From Sepiola atlantica (Eukaryota; Mollusca; Cephalopoda; Sepiida; Sepiolidae), in contig OY744546.1 of assembly GCA_963556195.1 (NCBI GenBank), positions 69,296,803-69,360,802 of the forward strand: 64,000 bases of DNA, read 5' to 3'. A program made the translations under genes and the position numbers. Shown here in pieces: positions 1 through 10,942 of the stretch; the stretch's first letter is position 1, and every line of letters begins with the position of its first letter. The notes beneath the pieces are model-generated. The model was not told the DNA's origin and ran no database searches. It saw only the letters and a program-made list of their open reading frames with translations.

Positions 1-1
1 G

Positions 2-1357
2 GAGTATGATGAAAAATTGGAATTTCTGATACAAACAATATCGCGCAGTGACCAAAAAAATGAAAAAGACGACACGTTTTCGCAGAACGCAATTTGGAAC
101 AGTATTGTTAATTACTCATACACGGAAAATAATACATTTGAAGAATATTTCCGAAGGTATGAAGACCTATATAAAATTGACTGCGGTAGTTGGAGTGATG
201 CGAAGAAGCTACGCCTCCTTCTTAGAAAACTAAATACCACAGAACATACGAAATTCGTGGATTTCATTTTGCCTCGGAAAACTAGCGAGCTAACTTTCAT
301 AGAAGCGGTTGGTTTATTGACAAAACTGTTTAGTCCAAGAACTACACTATTCCACAAACGATGGAAGTGCATGAACCTGGTAAAGAAAGACGAGGAAGAC
401 TACGCTACTTTTGCATCGATAGTGAACAAGCATTGTGACGATTTTAAACTAGCTGAATTAAGTGCAGATAATTTCAAGTGTCTAATTTTTGTACAAGGTT
501 TAATCTCAGGAAATGACACGGAGATAAGGCGTAGAGTTCTAAATAAATTAGAGAATGAACCAAGCCTTACGCTGCAAAAGTTGGCTGAGGACTGTCAAAG
601 ATTTGTAAATGTAAAACAGGACTCAAAAGACATTGAATTGTCCGGCATTGCGCATATAAAAAAGGTACATCAAAAAATAAAAGCTCAACCTTATAGAAAC
701 AAAAGAAATAATAATTTTGATGTAACAAAGACAAACCAAGCCAGTAAAAAAATAAATAAATTGCCACCAAGCCCTTGTTCACGCTGTGGTAATCCACATT
801 GGTACAATGAGTGCCCATTCCGTTTTAAAACCTGTATGAAATGCAAAAAAGTTGGACATAAAAGTTCGCACTGCAGAACGGGCAGAGGAAATAAAATGCG
901 GATTCAAGCCACTAGGACAAAGAAGGAAAAATGCATGAACATAAGAAAATATGTACAAGTGAAAATCCTGGATAAAAATATAAAACTGCAATTGGATTCT
1001 GGTTCAGACGTTTCCATTATAAATTTACATACATGGAGGAGATTAAATAAACCTACTCTATCAGGAACAAACAGGCTGGCAAGCACAGTTACTGGTGAAA
1101 GAATTACATTTGAAGGAGAATTAATCAGAAATGTGTCCCTAATGGGAAATACTAAAAAACTCAAACTACTGGTACTGAAGGATTCGAATAATCTTTTTGG
1201 TTCAGATTTTATGCAGGCATTTGATTTATGGAAGTTGCCGATAAATACATTTTGTAAAAAAATAAATAGTCGCGCAACAGAATCGGAAAAACTACAACGA
1301 GAATTTAAAAAATCGTTTCCAGAGGTTTTTTTCTGGCGGTCTTGGATGCTGCACTAA
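2..1357 (+). CDS. Gypsy Gag with zinc knuckles, plus aspartic protease (partial)
   Basis: The frame is open from the window edge, so the true start lies upstream; no ATG near position 17 sets it. Residue numbers below count from position 17. An all-helical capsid-like region fills about residues 20-210. Two zinc knuckles follow: C254-x2-C-x3-H-x4-C (first spacing atypical) and C273-x2-C-x4-H-x4-C, which would bind RNA. A retropepsin motif D-S-G-S-D starts near residue 327 and would process the polyprotein. Gag and protease share one frame. The frame stops at 1355-1357, just after a T run at 1326-1332. Shifting by one base there enters the RT frame, so this is most simply a 1-nt indel. A programmed frameshift is less likely because the stop falls inside the linker before RT. 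Confidence 0.9.
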   Translation, partial: EYDEKLEFLIQTISRSDQKNEKDDTFSQNAIWNSIVNYSYTENNTFEEYFRRYEDLYKIDCGSWSDAKKLRLLLRKLNTTEHTKFVDFILPRKTSELTFIEAVGLLTKLFSPRTTLFHKRWKCMNLVKKDEEDYATFASIVNKHCDDFKLAELSADNFKCLIFVQGLISGNDTEIRRRVLNKLENEPSLTLQKLAEDCQRFVNVKQDSKDIELSGIAHIKKVHQKIKAQPYRNKRNNNFDVTKTNQASKKINKLPPSPCSRCGNPHWYNECPFRFKTCMKCKKVGHKSSHCRTGRGNKMRIQATRTKKEKCMNIRKYVQVKILDKNIKLQLDSGSDVSIINLHTWRRLNKPTLSGTNRLASTVTGERITFEGELIRNVSLMGNTKKLKLLVLKDSNNLFGSDFMQAFDLWKLPINTFCKKINSRATESEKLQREFKKSFPEVFFWRSWMLH

Positions 1358-1358
1358 A

Positions 1359-2822
1359 ATGACTGCAAAATTCCGTCTAAAAGAAAATGTACTGCCGGTA
1401 TTTAGAAAAGAAAGGAAAGTACCCTTCGCCTCGATTGAAAAAATAAACGCTGAATTAGACCGACTGGTAAAGATGGGTATTTTATCAAAAGTACAACACA
1501 GCCAGTGGGCAGCACCCACGGTTTATGTAAAGAAAAAATCTAATGAGATTCGTGTATGTGCAGATTTTTCAACAGGACTGAATACTGCCCTCGCGGACTA
1601 TCACTACCCACTCCATACCCCGGAAGAAGTGTTTGCAAGCTTAAATGGAGGAAGATTTTTTTCAAAAATAGACCTAAGTGAGGCATACCTACAAATACCG
1701 GTGGATAAAGATTGTTCTAAGCTGTTATGTATAAACACACATCGTGGTTTATATAAATTCGAAAGATTAGCGTTCGGAGTTAAGGTCGCGCCAGCCATTT
1801 TCCAACAAGTAATGGACACAATGCTGGGCGGACTGGATTTCGCAATAGCGTATCTCGATGACATCTTGATTAACAGCAAAGATATCGAACAACACCAAAA
1901 ACATGTAAATCAAGTGTTTGCGAGAATCCAAGATTATGGGTTCAAAGTAAAAGGAAAATGTGATTTTTTCCTGGAGGAAATAAAATATCTGGGTCATGTG
2001 ATCGACAAGGACGGCAGAAGACCAGACCCAGAAAGGGCTACCGCAATAAAAAACATGCCGGCGCCAGAAAACGTCATGACATTACAGAGTTTTCTGGGCC
2101 TAGCAAATTACTACCAGGTTTTTATCCCAGAAATGCATAATTTGCGTGCTCCATTAAATGAGCTATTAAAAAAAGGTAAAGCCTGGGTATGGACACCTGA
2201 ATGTCAAGATGCATTTAATAAAATCATAAAAAGACTTACGTCAGAGTTATTTCTAACACATTACAACCCAGAATTGGACATAATTGTAGCTAGCGACGCT
2301 AGTTCATATGGTTTAGGAGCATGTATCCTACACAAAATGCCTGATGGAACCCATAAATCCATTGCACATGCATCAAGGACCTTGCTCCCAGCGGAAAAAC
2401 AGTATTCTCAAATCGAGAAAGAAGCCCTAGCAATAATATTTGCAGTAACAAAGTTTCACCGATACATACATGGTAGACAATTTACCTTACAGACAGACCA
2501 TAAGCCGCTAATTACAATTTATGGATCTAAAAAAGGCCTACCTGTATATACAGCTAATAGACTACAAAGATGGGGAACTATCTTATTAAACTACAACTTT
2601 AAAATGCAACATTTGCATTCAAATAAAATCTATCATGCAGATGGATTATCGAGATTAGTGCCAAAACAGAGAGAGACTCTAGAAGACACAGTTATTGCGT
2701 CTCTTCAAACAGAAGGAGATTTTAAAGAGATTTTGTGCAACGCAGTGAGAGAGCTCCCGGTGACACTATACGAGATAAAAAAGAAGCTCAAGAGGATGAA
2801 TTTATCACCAGAACAAAAATGA
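1359..2822 (+). CDS. Gypsy reverse transcriptase and RNase H
   Basis: This part of pol copies element RNA into cDNA. The RT domain occupies roughly residues 20-220, with the catalytic Y-L-D-D box near residues 165-168 (about 1851-1862) and the conserved L-S-E-A-Y-L-Q-I-P segment upstream. RNase H follows from about residue 305, recognisable from D-A-S-S-Y-G-L-G-A, an E-K-E-A-L-A-I segment and T-D-H-K-P-L. The ATG at 1359 only opens the frame after the upstream break; it is not a natural start. The frame runs into a stop at 2820-2822 after an A run at 2774-2779, where the integrase frame takes over. Confidence 0.92.
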   Translation: MTAKFRLKENVLPVFRKERKVPFASIEKINAELDRLVKMGILSKVQHSQWAAPTVYVKKKSNEIRVCADFSTGLNTALADYHYPLHTPEEVFASLNGGRFFSKIDLSEAYLQIPVDKDCSKLLCINTHRGLYKFERLAFGVKVAPAIFQQVMDTMLGGLDFAIAYLDDILINSKDIEQHQKHVNQVFARIQDYGFKVKGKCDFFLEEIKYLGHVIDKDGRRPDPERATAIKNMPAPENVMTLQSFLGLANYYQVFIPEMHNLRAPLNELLKKGKAWVWTPECQDAFNKIIKRLTSELFLTHYNPELDIIVASDASSYGLGACILHKMPDGTHKSIAHASRTLLPAEKQYSQIEKEALAIIFAVTKFHRYIHGRQFTLQTDHKPLITIYGSKKGLPVYTANRLQRWGTILLNYNFKMQHLHSNKIYHADGLSRLVPKQRETLEDTVIASLQTEGDFKEILCNAVRELPVTLYEIKKKLKRMNLSPEQK

Positions 2823-3739
2823 AATTGGTAGATAAGGATTTACATGCGGCAAAGAGTTTCTTACTCTGTGATGACGTACTCATGCATAACGAAAGGGTGG
2901 TCATCCCAGAAAAACTACGAAAGCAAATTCTGAAAGATTTTCATGTTGGCCATCCAGGGATAACCAGGATGAAGGGGTTAATGAGGAGTTTTGTGTACTG
3001 GCCAGGTATGGACAACGACATTGAAAAAGCAGTAAAGCTGTGTAAAGGTTGTGCCTTAGCGGCAAAAGCACCGCATATAAAGCATAGCCCATGGCCAAAG
3101 ACCGACCGTTCGTGGGAAAGAATTCACGTGGATTTCGCGGGACCATTGGAAGGATTTTACTACTTAATCGTAGTCGACAGTTTTTCAAAGTGGCCCGAGG
3201 TACTACGTTGCAAGAGTCCCACATCAGAGGTTACGATAAGATTCCTACATGAACTATTTGCCCGTTTTGGGGTAGTGGATTGTTTGGTGAGTGATAATGG
3301 GACGCAGTTCACGTCATCAGATTTTGAGGAGTTCTGCGCGACGTTTCAAATCAGACATATAACGACGCCCCCGTATCATCCTAGGTCAAACGGCCAGGCG
3401 GAACGCTTCGTAGACACATTAAAAAGAGCATTAAAAAAGGCCGGTGATACTCCTAAGGAGAAGGCTTTACAACAATTCTTACAAGTATATAGAATTACAA
3501 AAAACATGAACATAGCATCATCATTATCCCCCGCAGAGATGATGTTTGCGCGGAATGTGAAGTCCGTGTTTGATAAATTATTACCTAAACATAATAATTA
3601 TGACCGAATCTCTACGGTACTGAAGAAAAAATACAACCCAAGAGATAGGGTATATTTTAAGATGTTCAAAAACAATGCATCGTTCTGGGAACCCGGTACA
3701 ATTGAAAAGAGGATCGGATCTCGCATAAGAGACATCTAA
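2735..3739 (+). CDS. Gypsy integrase
   Basis: This segment inserts element cDNA into the genome. An HHCC zinc-binding region is visible at about residues 70-110 (H-V-G-H then C-K-G-C). The catalytic DDE core follows, with D in H-V-D-F-A-G-P, D in S-D-N-G-T-Q-F and E in N-G-Q-A-E-R. The first ~15 residues after 2735 are out of the natural frame, which begins near 2780. The frame ends early at 3739, where the chromo/SH3-like tail should continue. The remaining tail is found in another frame just downstream, so a short frame-breaking deletion around 3710-3730 is likely. Confidence 0.92.
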   Translation: MQRSERAPGDTIRDKKEAQEDEFITRTKMKLVDKDLHAAKSFLLCDDVLMHNERVVIPEKLRKQILKDFHVGHPGITRMKGLMRSFVYWPGMDNDIEKAVKLCKGCALAAKAPHIKHSPWPKTDRSWERIHVDFAGPLEGFYYLIVVDSFSKWPEVLRCKSPTSEVTIRFLHELFARFGVVDCLVSDNGTQFTSSDFEEFCATFQIRHITTPPYHPRSNGQAERFVDTLKRALKKAGDTPKEKALQQFLQVYRITKNMNIASSLSPAEMMFARNVKSVFDKLLPKHNNYDRISTVLKKKYNPRDRVYFKMFKNNASFWEPGTIEKRIGSRIRDI

Positions 3740-3924
3740 ATCAGATCAAAAAAAGACTGTCAGATGACACTGACAGCGCCCTACAAGGAGAAGACGTGAT
3801 GGACGTGATATATGACACCTTCAACTTACCAGCACCCCAGGTAGTCACACGTAAACGACAACCGAAAAGAAAACGAATGGCTCCGGACTACCTAGAGATA
3901 GATCCGAAAAGGAAACGTTATTAA
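3733..3924 (+). pseudogene. Displaced C-terminal tail of gypsy integrase
   Basis: A frame different from the integrase frame is open here and ends TAA at 3922-3924. It begins with an R-H-L-N-Q-I-K type segment typical of the end of gypsy integrases and finishes with very basic K-R-K-R patches. It directly precedes the polypurine tract and LTR, as the natural pol end should. Confidence 0.75.
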
Positions 3925-3956
3925 GACTCCTGAGGAGGTAAGGCTTGGAAGGGGGG

Positions 3957-4179
3957 TGTTATGGTGCCGTACCTACCTACGGAGAACTAATGGACTCGTC
4001 CACCTTATAAATACGGGAAGCACGTGACACTTGTTCTCTTCTTCCCCGGCAAACCGGCAATGGCGGTTGAGAGCACCATCTCCTTGTATCTCTTTCTTTC
4101 TATTATATAATATATACCTTTGTTCATTTAAACCATGTGTTCCTGTGTCATTCATTCGGCCTTACCTAGGTCCACAACA
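3957..4179 (+). repeat. 3' LTR of the gypsy element (223 bp)
   Basis: It starts TGTTATGG directly after a G-rich purine tract and ends CCACAACA, giving TG...CA termini. A TATA box (TATAAATA) lies at 4006-4013. The matching 5' LTR is outside the window, so the boundaries rest on termini and context. Confidence 0.8.
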
Positions 4180-4300
4180 AAAAGTAAAAATAGAATATCA
4201 TTATTCGTAAACTAAAATCTCCGATTCCTCGTAAAATATTTACCACAAGAATTCGACACTACCACAACTTTCCTTTCTTCCTCAGTGAGCCTAGCATCAA

Positions 4301-4432
4301 GCGGAATTTCCATGAACAGGGTTTCTTTCCAAGAAGTTCCAATCTGTGGAACACATTACAATGGAAGTGCTTCTCTGCAAACTACAACATGGTCATCTTC
4401 AAATTCAATTTCAAAAAATTATTGTCATAAAC
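4301..4432 (+). pseudogene. C-terminal tail of a LINE reverse transcriptase (family A)
   Basis: One frame reads F-H-E-Q-G-F-F-P-R-S-S-N-L-W-N then a C-F-S-A-N-Y-N-M-V segment and a stop. It matches the end of the same LINE family at 36190-36578 and 59796-60640 (minus strand). Only the last ~45 codons are present. The following ~430 bp hold no recognisable feature. Confidence 0.7.
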
Positions 4433-4867
4433 CGTCCTTATCAGTAATCAAATTTTGTCTATTCAATTCATTATTTCCAAGCCTTTCATAATATTCTTCA
4501 TCATCCAACTGACAATCCATTGACGCTTATATTCGACTGGTTTTTTGCCTTTATAAATGACGCCTTATAATTAAAAACACATCTTTTTTGGCGGAAAGAT
4601 TTGATTGTGTTAGCATTATTTTTAAGAGAAATTGTATATATAAAACCGTTGGAATATTTATATTTTTTCGTACAATTTTACTTCGTTCGCGAATCCAAAA
4701 ATGTCGTTCTGGTTGACATCCTGTAAAAGGTTATTCAGGTCACCCACCTGATAATGTCCAGAACGGATTTAATTTAAGCTAATCAATTCCACCACAATAT
4801 CTTCCACTGTAAATAGAGCAAGGCAGCAAACATATAATGGAATATTTTCCTCTTTAAGCAGATGCAA

Positions 4868-5710
4868 TTGTGTCTGAGATGGATATATGTGCTGACGACA
4901 TTACGCTCTTCTCTCGTCATGTGGGTAAAACGGACGCGCACATATCCGAAACAATGGCTGAATCGTTAGAAAGTGACCTCTCGTCTGTAGTGGAATAGGG
5001 TCATAAATGGATGGTAACTTTTAATGCTTCTAAGACAAAGCTCATTTCCTTCAACAATTACAAGAAACTTCTTTAACCACCGATGACAAATAACACCCTA
5101 CCTGAAATCCAACGTTCAACCTCCTCGGCCTAACATTAACAGGTAACATGAATTGAAACAAATACATAGAAGAGATTGCCAAGGCTGCAGCAAAGAAAGT
5201 GGGCTCCGTCTACCGTACTAGAAAACTTCTCACACCTGACATTATCCTATATCTCTACAAAGCCACCATCCGCCTATGCATTTAGTATTGTTGTCACATC
5301 TGGGCTGGTGCACCATCTACTAGTCTCTCCCTCTTAAACAAGGTCCAAAAATAGTATCTAATCTAATCGGTCCCTCACTATCCACAAAGCTCCAGCCCCT
5401 GCCCCATCGCCGCAGTGTTGCATCCTTGTACTTTTTTTACAAGTACTTCAATGCAATGTGCTCCGATGAACTTGCTGCTCTGGTATTCCCTCAACGTAAA
5501 TACACTCGACCAACCCGACAATTAGCTAAATCTCATCCATTCACTGTGGAGGCCCCCAGACGCCGGAGAGTCTTCTACTCCAATAGCTTTTTTTCTCGAG
5601 CTACTGGACTTTGGAACTCCCTCTCTGCTCCCTGTTTCCCTGACTGTTTCGACGGGCAGAAATTTAAAACTAATGTGAACAAGCATCTCGCTGCACAGCA
5701 CCAAATTTAG
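4868..5710 (+). pseudogene. Degenerate LINE reverse transcriptase C-terminus (family C)
   Basis: Broken frames give RT-like segments in order: D-D-I-T-L-F-S near 4898, W-M-V-T-F-N-A-S-K-T near 5010, a Y-K-A-T-I-R segment near 5255, and a final open stretch (5426-5710) with G-L-W-N-S-L. This is the usual thumb-to-tail order of non-LTR retrotransposons. Several stops and shifts show it is dead. Its 3' tail follows at once. Confidence 0.75.
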
Positions 5711-6262
5711 GATGACCCCCTAAACTTTCACCCAATTCTCAGTGGCCCCTTGGGTCTACAGTAGCAACTTGCCTTGTTTCTTATCTATTTTACTACTAAA
5801 CAATATATTTTTTCCTTTTTCAGTTTAGAATTGATTAACAGAAAGTAAGACCCCACCAGAATTTTTGAACCGAGTATAGCAACATCCCAATTCGAGCAAC
5901 GTTTTGAATAGAGTACAGAGTGTATTAATCGTAAGTTCCTTATCTATTTTACTAAAAAACAACAATACCTTACATCATACAATCTGCATTTTATCTGTTG
6001 CTATATGCAATTGAGAACGTTTTTCACATTGCATTGCTTTATCGTCTTTAGGCAATACACTTTTGTCATATGATCGTTTTCTTTTCTTTTTGAATACAGT
6101 ATATGTCAACATACATACTTCAATTTTTGTCTGTCTTTTTCAGTTTTCATTTGATTAACAGAAAGTTAGACTTCACTAAATTTTTAATGGATTACCAGAA
6201 ATTCAGACTCCCCAAGACTTAATCCTCAGTAGCCCCTTACGTCTACAGTAGCAATTTGCCTT
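5711..6262 (+). repeat. LINE family C 3' tail, partly duplicated
   Basis: The phrase CCCCTTGGGTCTACAGTAGC at about 5744 recurs as CCCCTTACGTCTACAGTAGC at about 6233. A block around TGATTAACAGAAAGT recurs at about 5832 and 6153. The same tail occurs reversed at 22035-22330 and 34735-35060. Confidence 0.6.
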
Positions 6263-6763
6263 ATTTGGAGTGAACAAAGTAAAAAAAGAAAGAAAGATAT
6301 AAGCGTGTTACGTTCGCGAATCGGTCAAGATTTATCTCCCCTTTTTTCACTCTTCTGTTTTTGTTTAGCTTCTTTTTAGTGCAAATAGTTTGCGACTGGT
6401 TTGTTATGAATACTTTTAAATCAGTGTATTGATTAAGTTGCAAAGTTGAATAATTAGTTGATTGTTTATATTATTATAACTCTGTACGATTATCCTCGGT
6501 GGGGGTGAGGGGATGATGATCATCATCATGATCATATAAAATAACTCTTTTGTTGTTATATTTCTAATTAAGAAAATGTGACAATGTTCATACACAGTGA
6601 ATTTCTTCAACATTTAAATATATCAAATAACACCATGACAATCACCTTTTTGTTGTTTTTCACCAAATTATCAAAATCTGAAGTGAAAATTGTTTCTTTT
6701 GTTTTTCTATAAAATAGGTCCAAGCTAGATAATTGCTGCCCAAAAAGTGGGTAGTTTTTCCTA

Positions 6764-6837
<74 letters not shown>
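6764..6837. repeat. (TA)n microsatellite
   Basis: A nearly pure alternating TA run, flanked by ordinary AT-rich sequence from 6263 onward in which nothing else is recognised. Confidence 0.95.
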
Positions 6838-6843
<6 letters not shown>

Positions 6844-7096
6844 AGTTTAATTTTATTACCTGTAGTGTTATAACTGCGGTAATGGTCCTCTAAAGAGAAG
6901 AATTATCTTTGAAAACTCATGAGATGAGGACTTTAAGATACTTTGCTTGAACTTTGAATTCTAATAAAATTTGATTGACACCTTATTTTATATTATAATA
7001 TTAATGCTCTATACAGTATATTGAGCTTCAGTTTTTATCCGGATGTTTCACTAATTATAAGATATTAGCTGACGCTTATATCTTTTGTTGGATTGC

Positions 7097-7098
<2 letters not shown>

Positions 7099-7152
<54 letters not shown>

Positions 7153-7269
7153 TATATATATATATATAGATATATATAGATATATATATAGATAGATATA
7201 TATAGAGAGAGAGAGATATATATAGATATATATATATATATAGATAGATATATATATATAGATATATAT

Positions 7270-7332
<63 letters not shown>

Positions 7333-7347
7333 GAGAGAGAGAGAGAG
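7099..7347. repeat. Compound (TA)n/(GATA)n/(GA)n microsatellite
   Basis: Alternating TA blocks are interrupted by GATA and GAGA units. An apparent minus-strand reading frame through it is a product of the repeat. Confidence 0.95.
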
Positions 7348-8764
7348 GGGTATTAGAAGGCTATCGCAATGCAAGAAATGGAAATATGTCTGCGTTGAGA
7401 AGTATGACAAAAACAAGTGGATTTTTGGATTTTTTAAATTAAAACTGACTGGACACAGTGATCTAATGTTTGTGACGGTGTTCCATAATATATTTATCAA
7501 ATGGTAGGTGAAATCCGTGTGAGAACAGAAATATTGTTATATGGTTATATCACAGTAAATATCAATGTCGCCCGCAAAAAATGGAATAAAATCTAACTTT
7601 TTCAATTTCTTATATTTGATTTAAATGGTTTTTGTTATATTTGTTTAAATAAGCACTTGTTTTTATGCTAATATAGTGAGGATAGATAGAAAAAGAACTT
7701 TAAAATATAAATGAATTGACCGTAGTCGATGGCAACTCGAAGGCTTCTTTTTAATGGGCTACTACTCTTCCTTCTGACCATAAATCTACTTACCATTTAT
7801 TTCAATTCCAAACAACACACTACATGTTTCCCCTTTTAAAAACAACCTTCCCCTTTCTAATGCACTTTTCACTCCATCTTCGCCACATTTATTTTTAATA
7901 TTTTCTAGAAACTTCTTCTTTCAGCTGAACGACCAGAAAAAAACGAGGAAGCGTACTTAGATGTATAAGAATGGAGCTGTAAGGGAGAAGGATAAGAAGT
8001 CAAAAAAAAGCAAACAGTCGATCGTGAGAAAGGAAGTGGGGATGGTGAAGATAGAGAAATGACGTCTGATAGTGGGGAAATAAGCTTTCTCGTCTCAAGC
8101 TAAACGTCAGTTCCCAAGAGAAGCGACCACGGGACAGAGGTACAAAAATATGCTAAACCTATTGGAAAGTTGAGAGTTCTCTGTATCCCTCGCCCCCTTT
8201 ATCACAAATGTAAATCTCTCAATAAACTGATAGCTGTTCCATACAAAAAAGGCCTTTAGTTATTATTTTATATCGTTTTAAAATAAAATAAAACACATGT
8301 GAAAAATGTGTCAATGGCTGTAGAAATTTATGATCACAGTTATCTGTTTCCGATATTCCATGTGAGATGTTAACATGATCCGCCTGTTGTTTCATAGCTT
8401 ATATAGAACAGCCAGTCCCGTGACTTTTCGGACACACTTCGTGCTTTAGAGTAAATAAATGATTTTACGCATTTGTTTAATAGTTCCAACGCACGAGTTG
8501 TTTATCTAAACAATATGTTGTTTGAATAAAAGCTCCGTTAATGCATGCTGCCTTTAGAAACAATGAAGAAAACAAGATGTCTGAAAGTTTGTCCTATTAG
8601 CTTCTCAAATGAGTCTCACTAATAATATGCCATTTTGAAGAGAGAAAATAAAAACAATTTAAAAAATGACAACATGGTACGAGAAAGATGCAGATAATTC
8701 TAGTTGTGATTATGAAATTATGTGTTGATTTTGTAAACAGTATTGGACCAAGGGATGAAATTGT
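7348..8764. other. AT-rich sequence, nothing recognised
   Basis: No protein-like frame, repeat array or RNA gene is visible here on either strand. Confidence 0.5.
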
Positions 8765-9252
8765 TTAGAAGAAGAGGGGGGTGGAGGGGGGAAAGGAAGA
8801 TAAAGAAGATAAGTGAGGAGAGAAGAAAACTAAAGAGAAAAATGAAAGGGGGAGGAGGAGGGGGAGGAGGAGGAAGAGGAAGAAGAAGAAATGGGAGGAG
8901 GAGGAGGAAATAAGAATAAGGGGGAGGAGGAGGAGGAAGGAGAAGAAGAAGGTAGGAGGAGGGGAAAGAAGAAGAAGAAAAAGAAGAAAGGGAGAGGAAG
9001 AAGAAGAAGTAGAAATGGGAGGAGGAGGGAAAAGAAGAATAAGGAGGAGGTGGAGGAGGTGGAGTAAGGAGAAGATGAAGAAATGGGAAGAGGAGGAAAA
9101 GAAGAAGGTAGGAGGAGGAGAAAGAAGAAGAAGTAAAAGAAGAAAGGGAGAGGAAGAAGGAGAAGAAATGGGAGAGGAAGAAGGAGAAGAAATGAGAGAA
9201 GAAGAAGAAGAAGGAGAAGAAATGAGAGAAGAAGAAGAAGAAGAAGAAGAAG

Positions 9253-9283
<31 letters not shown>

Positions 9284-9291
9284 TTCTAGTT
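8765..9291. repeat. Polypurine block (GGA/GAA)n, about 525 bp
   Basis: The plus strand is almost wholly A and G: irregular GGAGGA and AGAAGA runs ending in a purer (GAA)n tract. Long polypurine tracts of this type can form triplex DNA. The Ser/Pro-rich minus-strand and Glu-rich plus-strand frames through it are repeat artefacts. Confidence 0.95.
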
Positions 9292-9300
9292 CTTCCAAAT

Positions 9301-9475
9301 AGGATAGATTTCTGTCTCCAATTGCTTCTTTAAATAGACTCAACATATGTTCAGGACTTTGTGCCAGATCAGTGAAAACCTTAATTTCGCAGTCATCTAA
9401 ACATTTCAGAACAATTCGTGCCATTCGGTTCGGGTAATTTTCATGTCGGGACATGTTATCACACCCCCACAACAA
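9301..9475 (-). other. Unexplained protein-like stretch beside polypurine block
   Basis: About 58 minus-strand codons with ordinary composition (D-N-M-S-R-H-E-N-Y-P-N-R-M-A-R, then D-L-A-Q-S-P-E-H-M-L) run into the serine-coding repeat. I do not recognise the family. It could be a fragment of a mobile-element ORF, an exon, or chance. Confidence 0.3.
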
Positions 9476-9770
9476 CTTTTGTGCACTTTATTTTAAGAAT
9501 ACCATCGTACCGCTCTTTATTCATGACACACTGTACGCTAACGAGGTATCTTTGACCAGAATCAGTAAAATATCCCCAACACGTAATTTTCTCGTCTACT
9601 GGGCATGTTCTTGCGTTGTGGACTGAATTTGATTTCCTCCATACATATGACCAAGCAAATATAGTTTAGTATCATCCTAATCACACTTATATATTAACGC
9701 TCTTAATTCACCGTCAGACGGATGTAACGTGATAACACTTCGACAAAATAAATCATTCGTTTTCATTGGC

Positions 9771-10150
9771 CAGAAACTTGGCTAGGAAGAAAGTGTAGTA
9801 TCTGTTCCGATGGATACTGCACCCTATAGACCGGTGTCGTCTTGTCCTTCGGGGCTTGATTCCGCCGGTCTGTGGGTTTGTCCTGTGCAGTTCTAGGAGG
9901 TCCACCCTCCCAGGTTTTGCCTCCCCGCTTTGGGGAGGAGTAAGTTTATTGCTTACTACCTGAGGCGCCCCTATCGGGGAATGCCAACGGGGTTACCCAG
10001 GAAATTTTTAATAGCCAGAGTGCTCACCTTCTCGGGCGCTGGCTTTTCAAGTCCCACTTTCCCGACCCGACCTTGGGTCACATCTTACCTTGTGGGAGTA
10101 AGATAAAACTGGCCTTGTGCCTAACCTCCTGGAGAGGAGGTAAATAATCA
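9771..10150 (+). mobile_element. U2-headed SINE, copy 1
   Basis: The body is complete, from the GTGTAGTATCTGTTC block (U2 snRNA 5' region) to the 3' end near GGAGAGGAGGTAAATAA. The first ~25 nt of the U2 head are degraded compared with copy 5. Inner modules match the other copies: a paired CTATAGACCGG / CCGGTCT segment, CCTCCCAGG-TTTGCCTCCCC, GTAAGTTTATTGCTTAC and AGTGCTCACC. No clear target-site duplication is seen. Confidence 0.85.
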
Positions 10151-10422
10151 TAATGATGGAAGCTCGAATAGGCAGCAGACATGTAGCAGTCAACATACAT
10201 TGATGTACTATTTCTGTTTGATATAAATAGACATGTTTACCGCTGAGTGATTGGTCCATCTGCCAATCAGATGTCTTTGCGTAAGAATACACGATGCTCC
10301 ACTATTTCTTACAGCATCTACGCAATCTAGTTTTTTTTCTCACTAAATGAGTTGAAGTTTCGAGATTGTATTAGTAGGATGTTCTGTCGTTGGTCTCTCC
10401 AACTCTCCAGCGACATAATACT

Positions 10423-10709
10423 CTTGGCTAGAATAATCGCAGACACCATAATACCACATTTACTCTAGGGGCCGTCCTACTTAAAATATAAATGTATTTT
10501 GAATTATTTATTTGCAAAAAAATATAAAGGTTACATTTTGTACAAATGAGGCATAAGGCCATCAAAAATGTGGGGTAAATAAGGCTCGTTGGTCATTCTT
10601 TGTCTACTGTAGCATATTTTAAAATCCTACTCTTAGCTAGAATAATCGCAGACACCATAATACCACATTTACTCTAGGGCCGTCTTACTTAAAATATAAA
10701 TGTAAATTT
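10423..10709 (+). repeat. Direct duplication of a ~75 bp block
   Basis: The block beginning TGGCTAGAATAATCGCAGAC at about 10424 recurs almost unchanged at about 10633, 208 bp apart. Both continue through CCACATTTACTCTAGGG and AAAATATAAATGTA. The origin is unknown. Confidence 0.8.
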
Positions 10710-10942
10710 TCTTCATAAACATATGCTTGTACAAATCCATTGGTAGTGAGACAACAAAACCAAAAACCGGTTAGTAATACCCTCTAAATTTTTTCTAAAG
10801 AATACACCGCCCACTGTTTCCGGTTTGTTCAGAACCGAAAACGAGCAGGCCAATCTTTAAATGGGAGTGGTATATAAGTGGGAAAGAAAAGAAATATGGG
10901 GTTTGGGGAGCGGATGGTGTCCTTCCAAGATAAATAGCAACA

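Larger units (their letters stand above)
2..4179 (+). mobile_element. Ty3/gypsy LTR retrotransposon, 5' end cut by window
   Basis: Gag, protease, reverse transcriptase, RNase H and integrase follow in Ty3/gypsy order, then a polypurine tract (around 3945-3956) and a 223 bp LTR. The 5' LTR and the start of gag are outside the window. The coding region is broken in at least three places (about 1326-1332, 2774-2779 and about 3710-3730). The first two breaks are in homopolymer runs, so they may be real decay or sequencing indels. The copy looks recent because long domains remain intact between breaks. Confidence 0.93.

Noticed and set aside
1326..1357. Programmed -1/+1 frameshift between gag-protease and RT
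   Set aside because: Possible, but it falls after the protease in a plain T run and a second similar break occurs before integrase, so decay or sequencing error is simpler.
4285..4491. 68-codon plus-strand ORF as a small gene
   Set aside because: It is a shadow frame of the LINE A tail, whose true frame is shifted by one.
7051..7500. 149-codon Ile/Tyr-rich ORF
   Set aside because: Reading of a TA/GATA microsatellite.
8765..9475. 236-codon Ser/Pro-rich ORF and 95-codon Glu-rich ORF
   Set aside because: Opposite-strand readings of a polypurine simple repeat; only the 58 codons outside the repeat merit a note.
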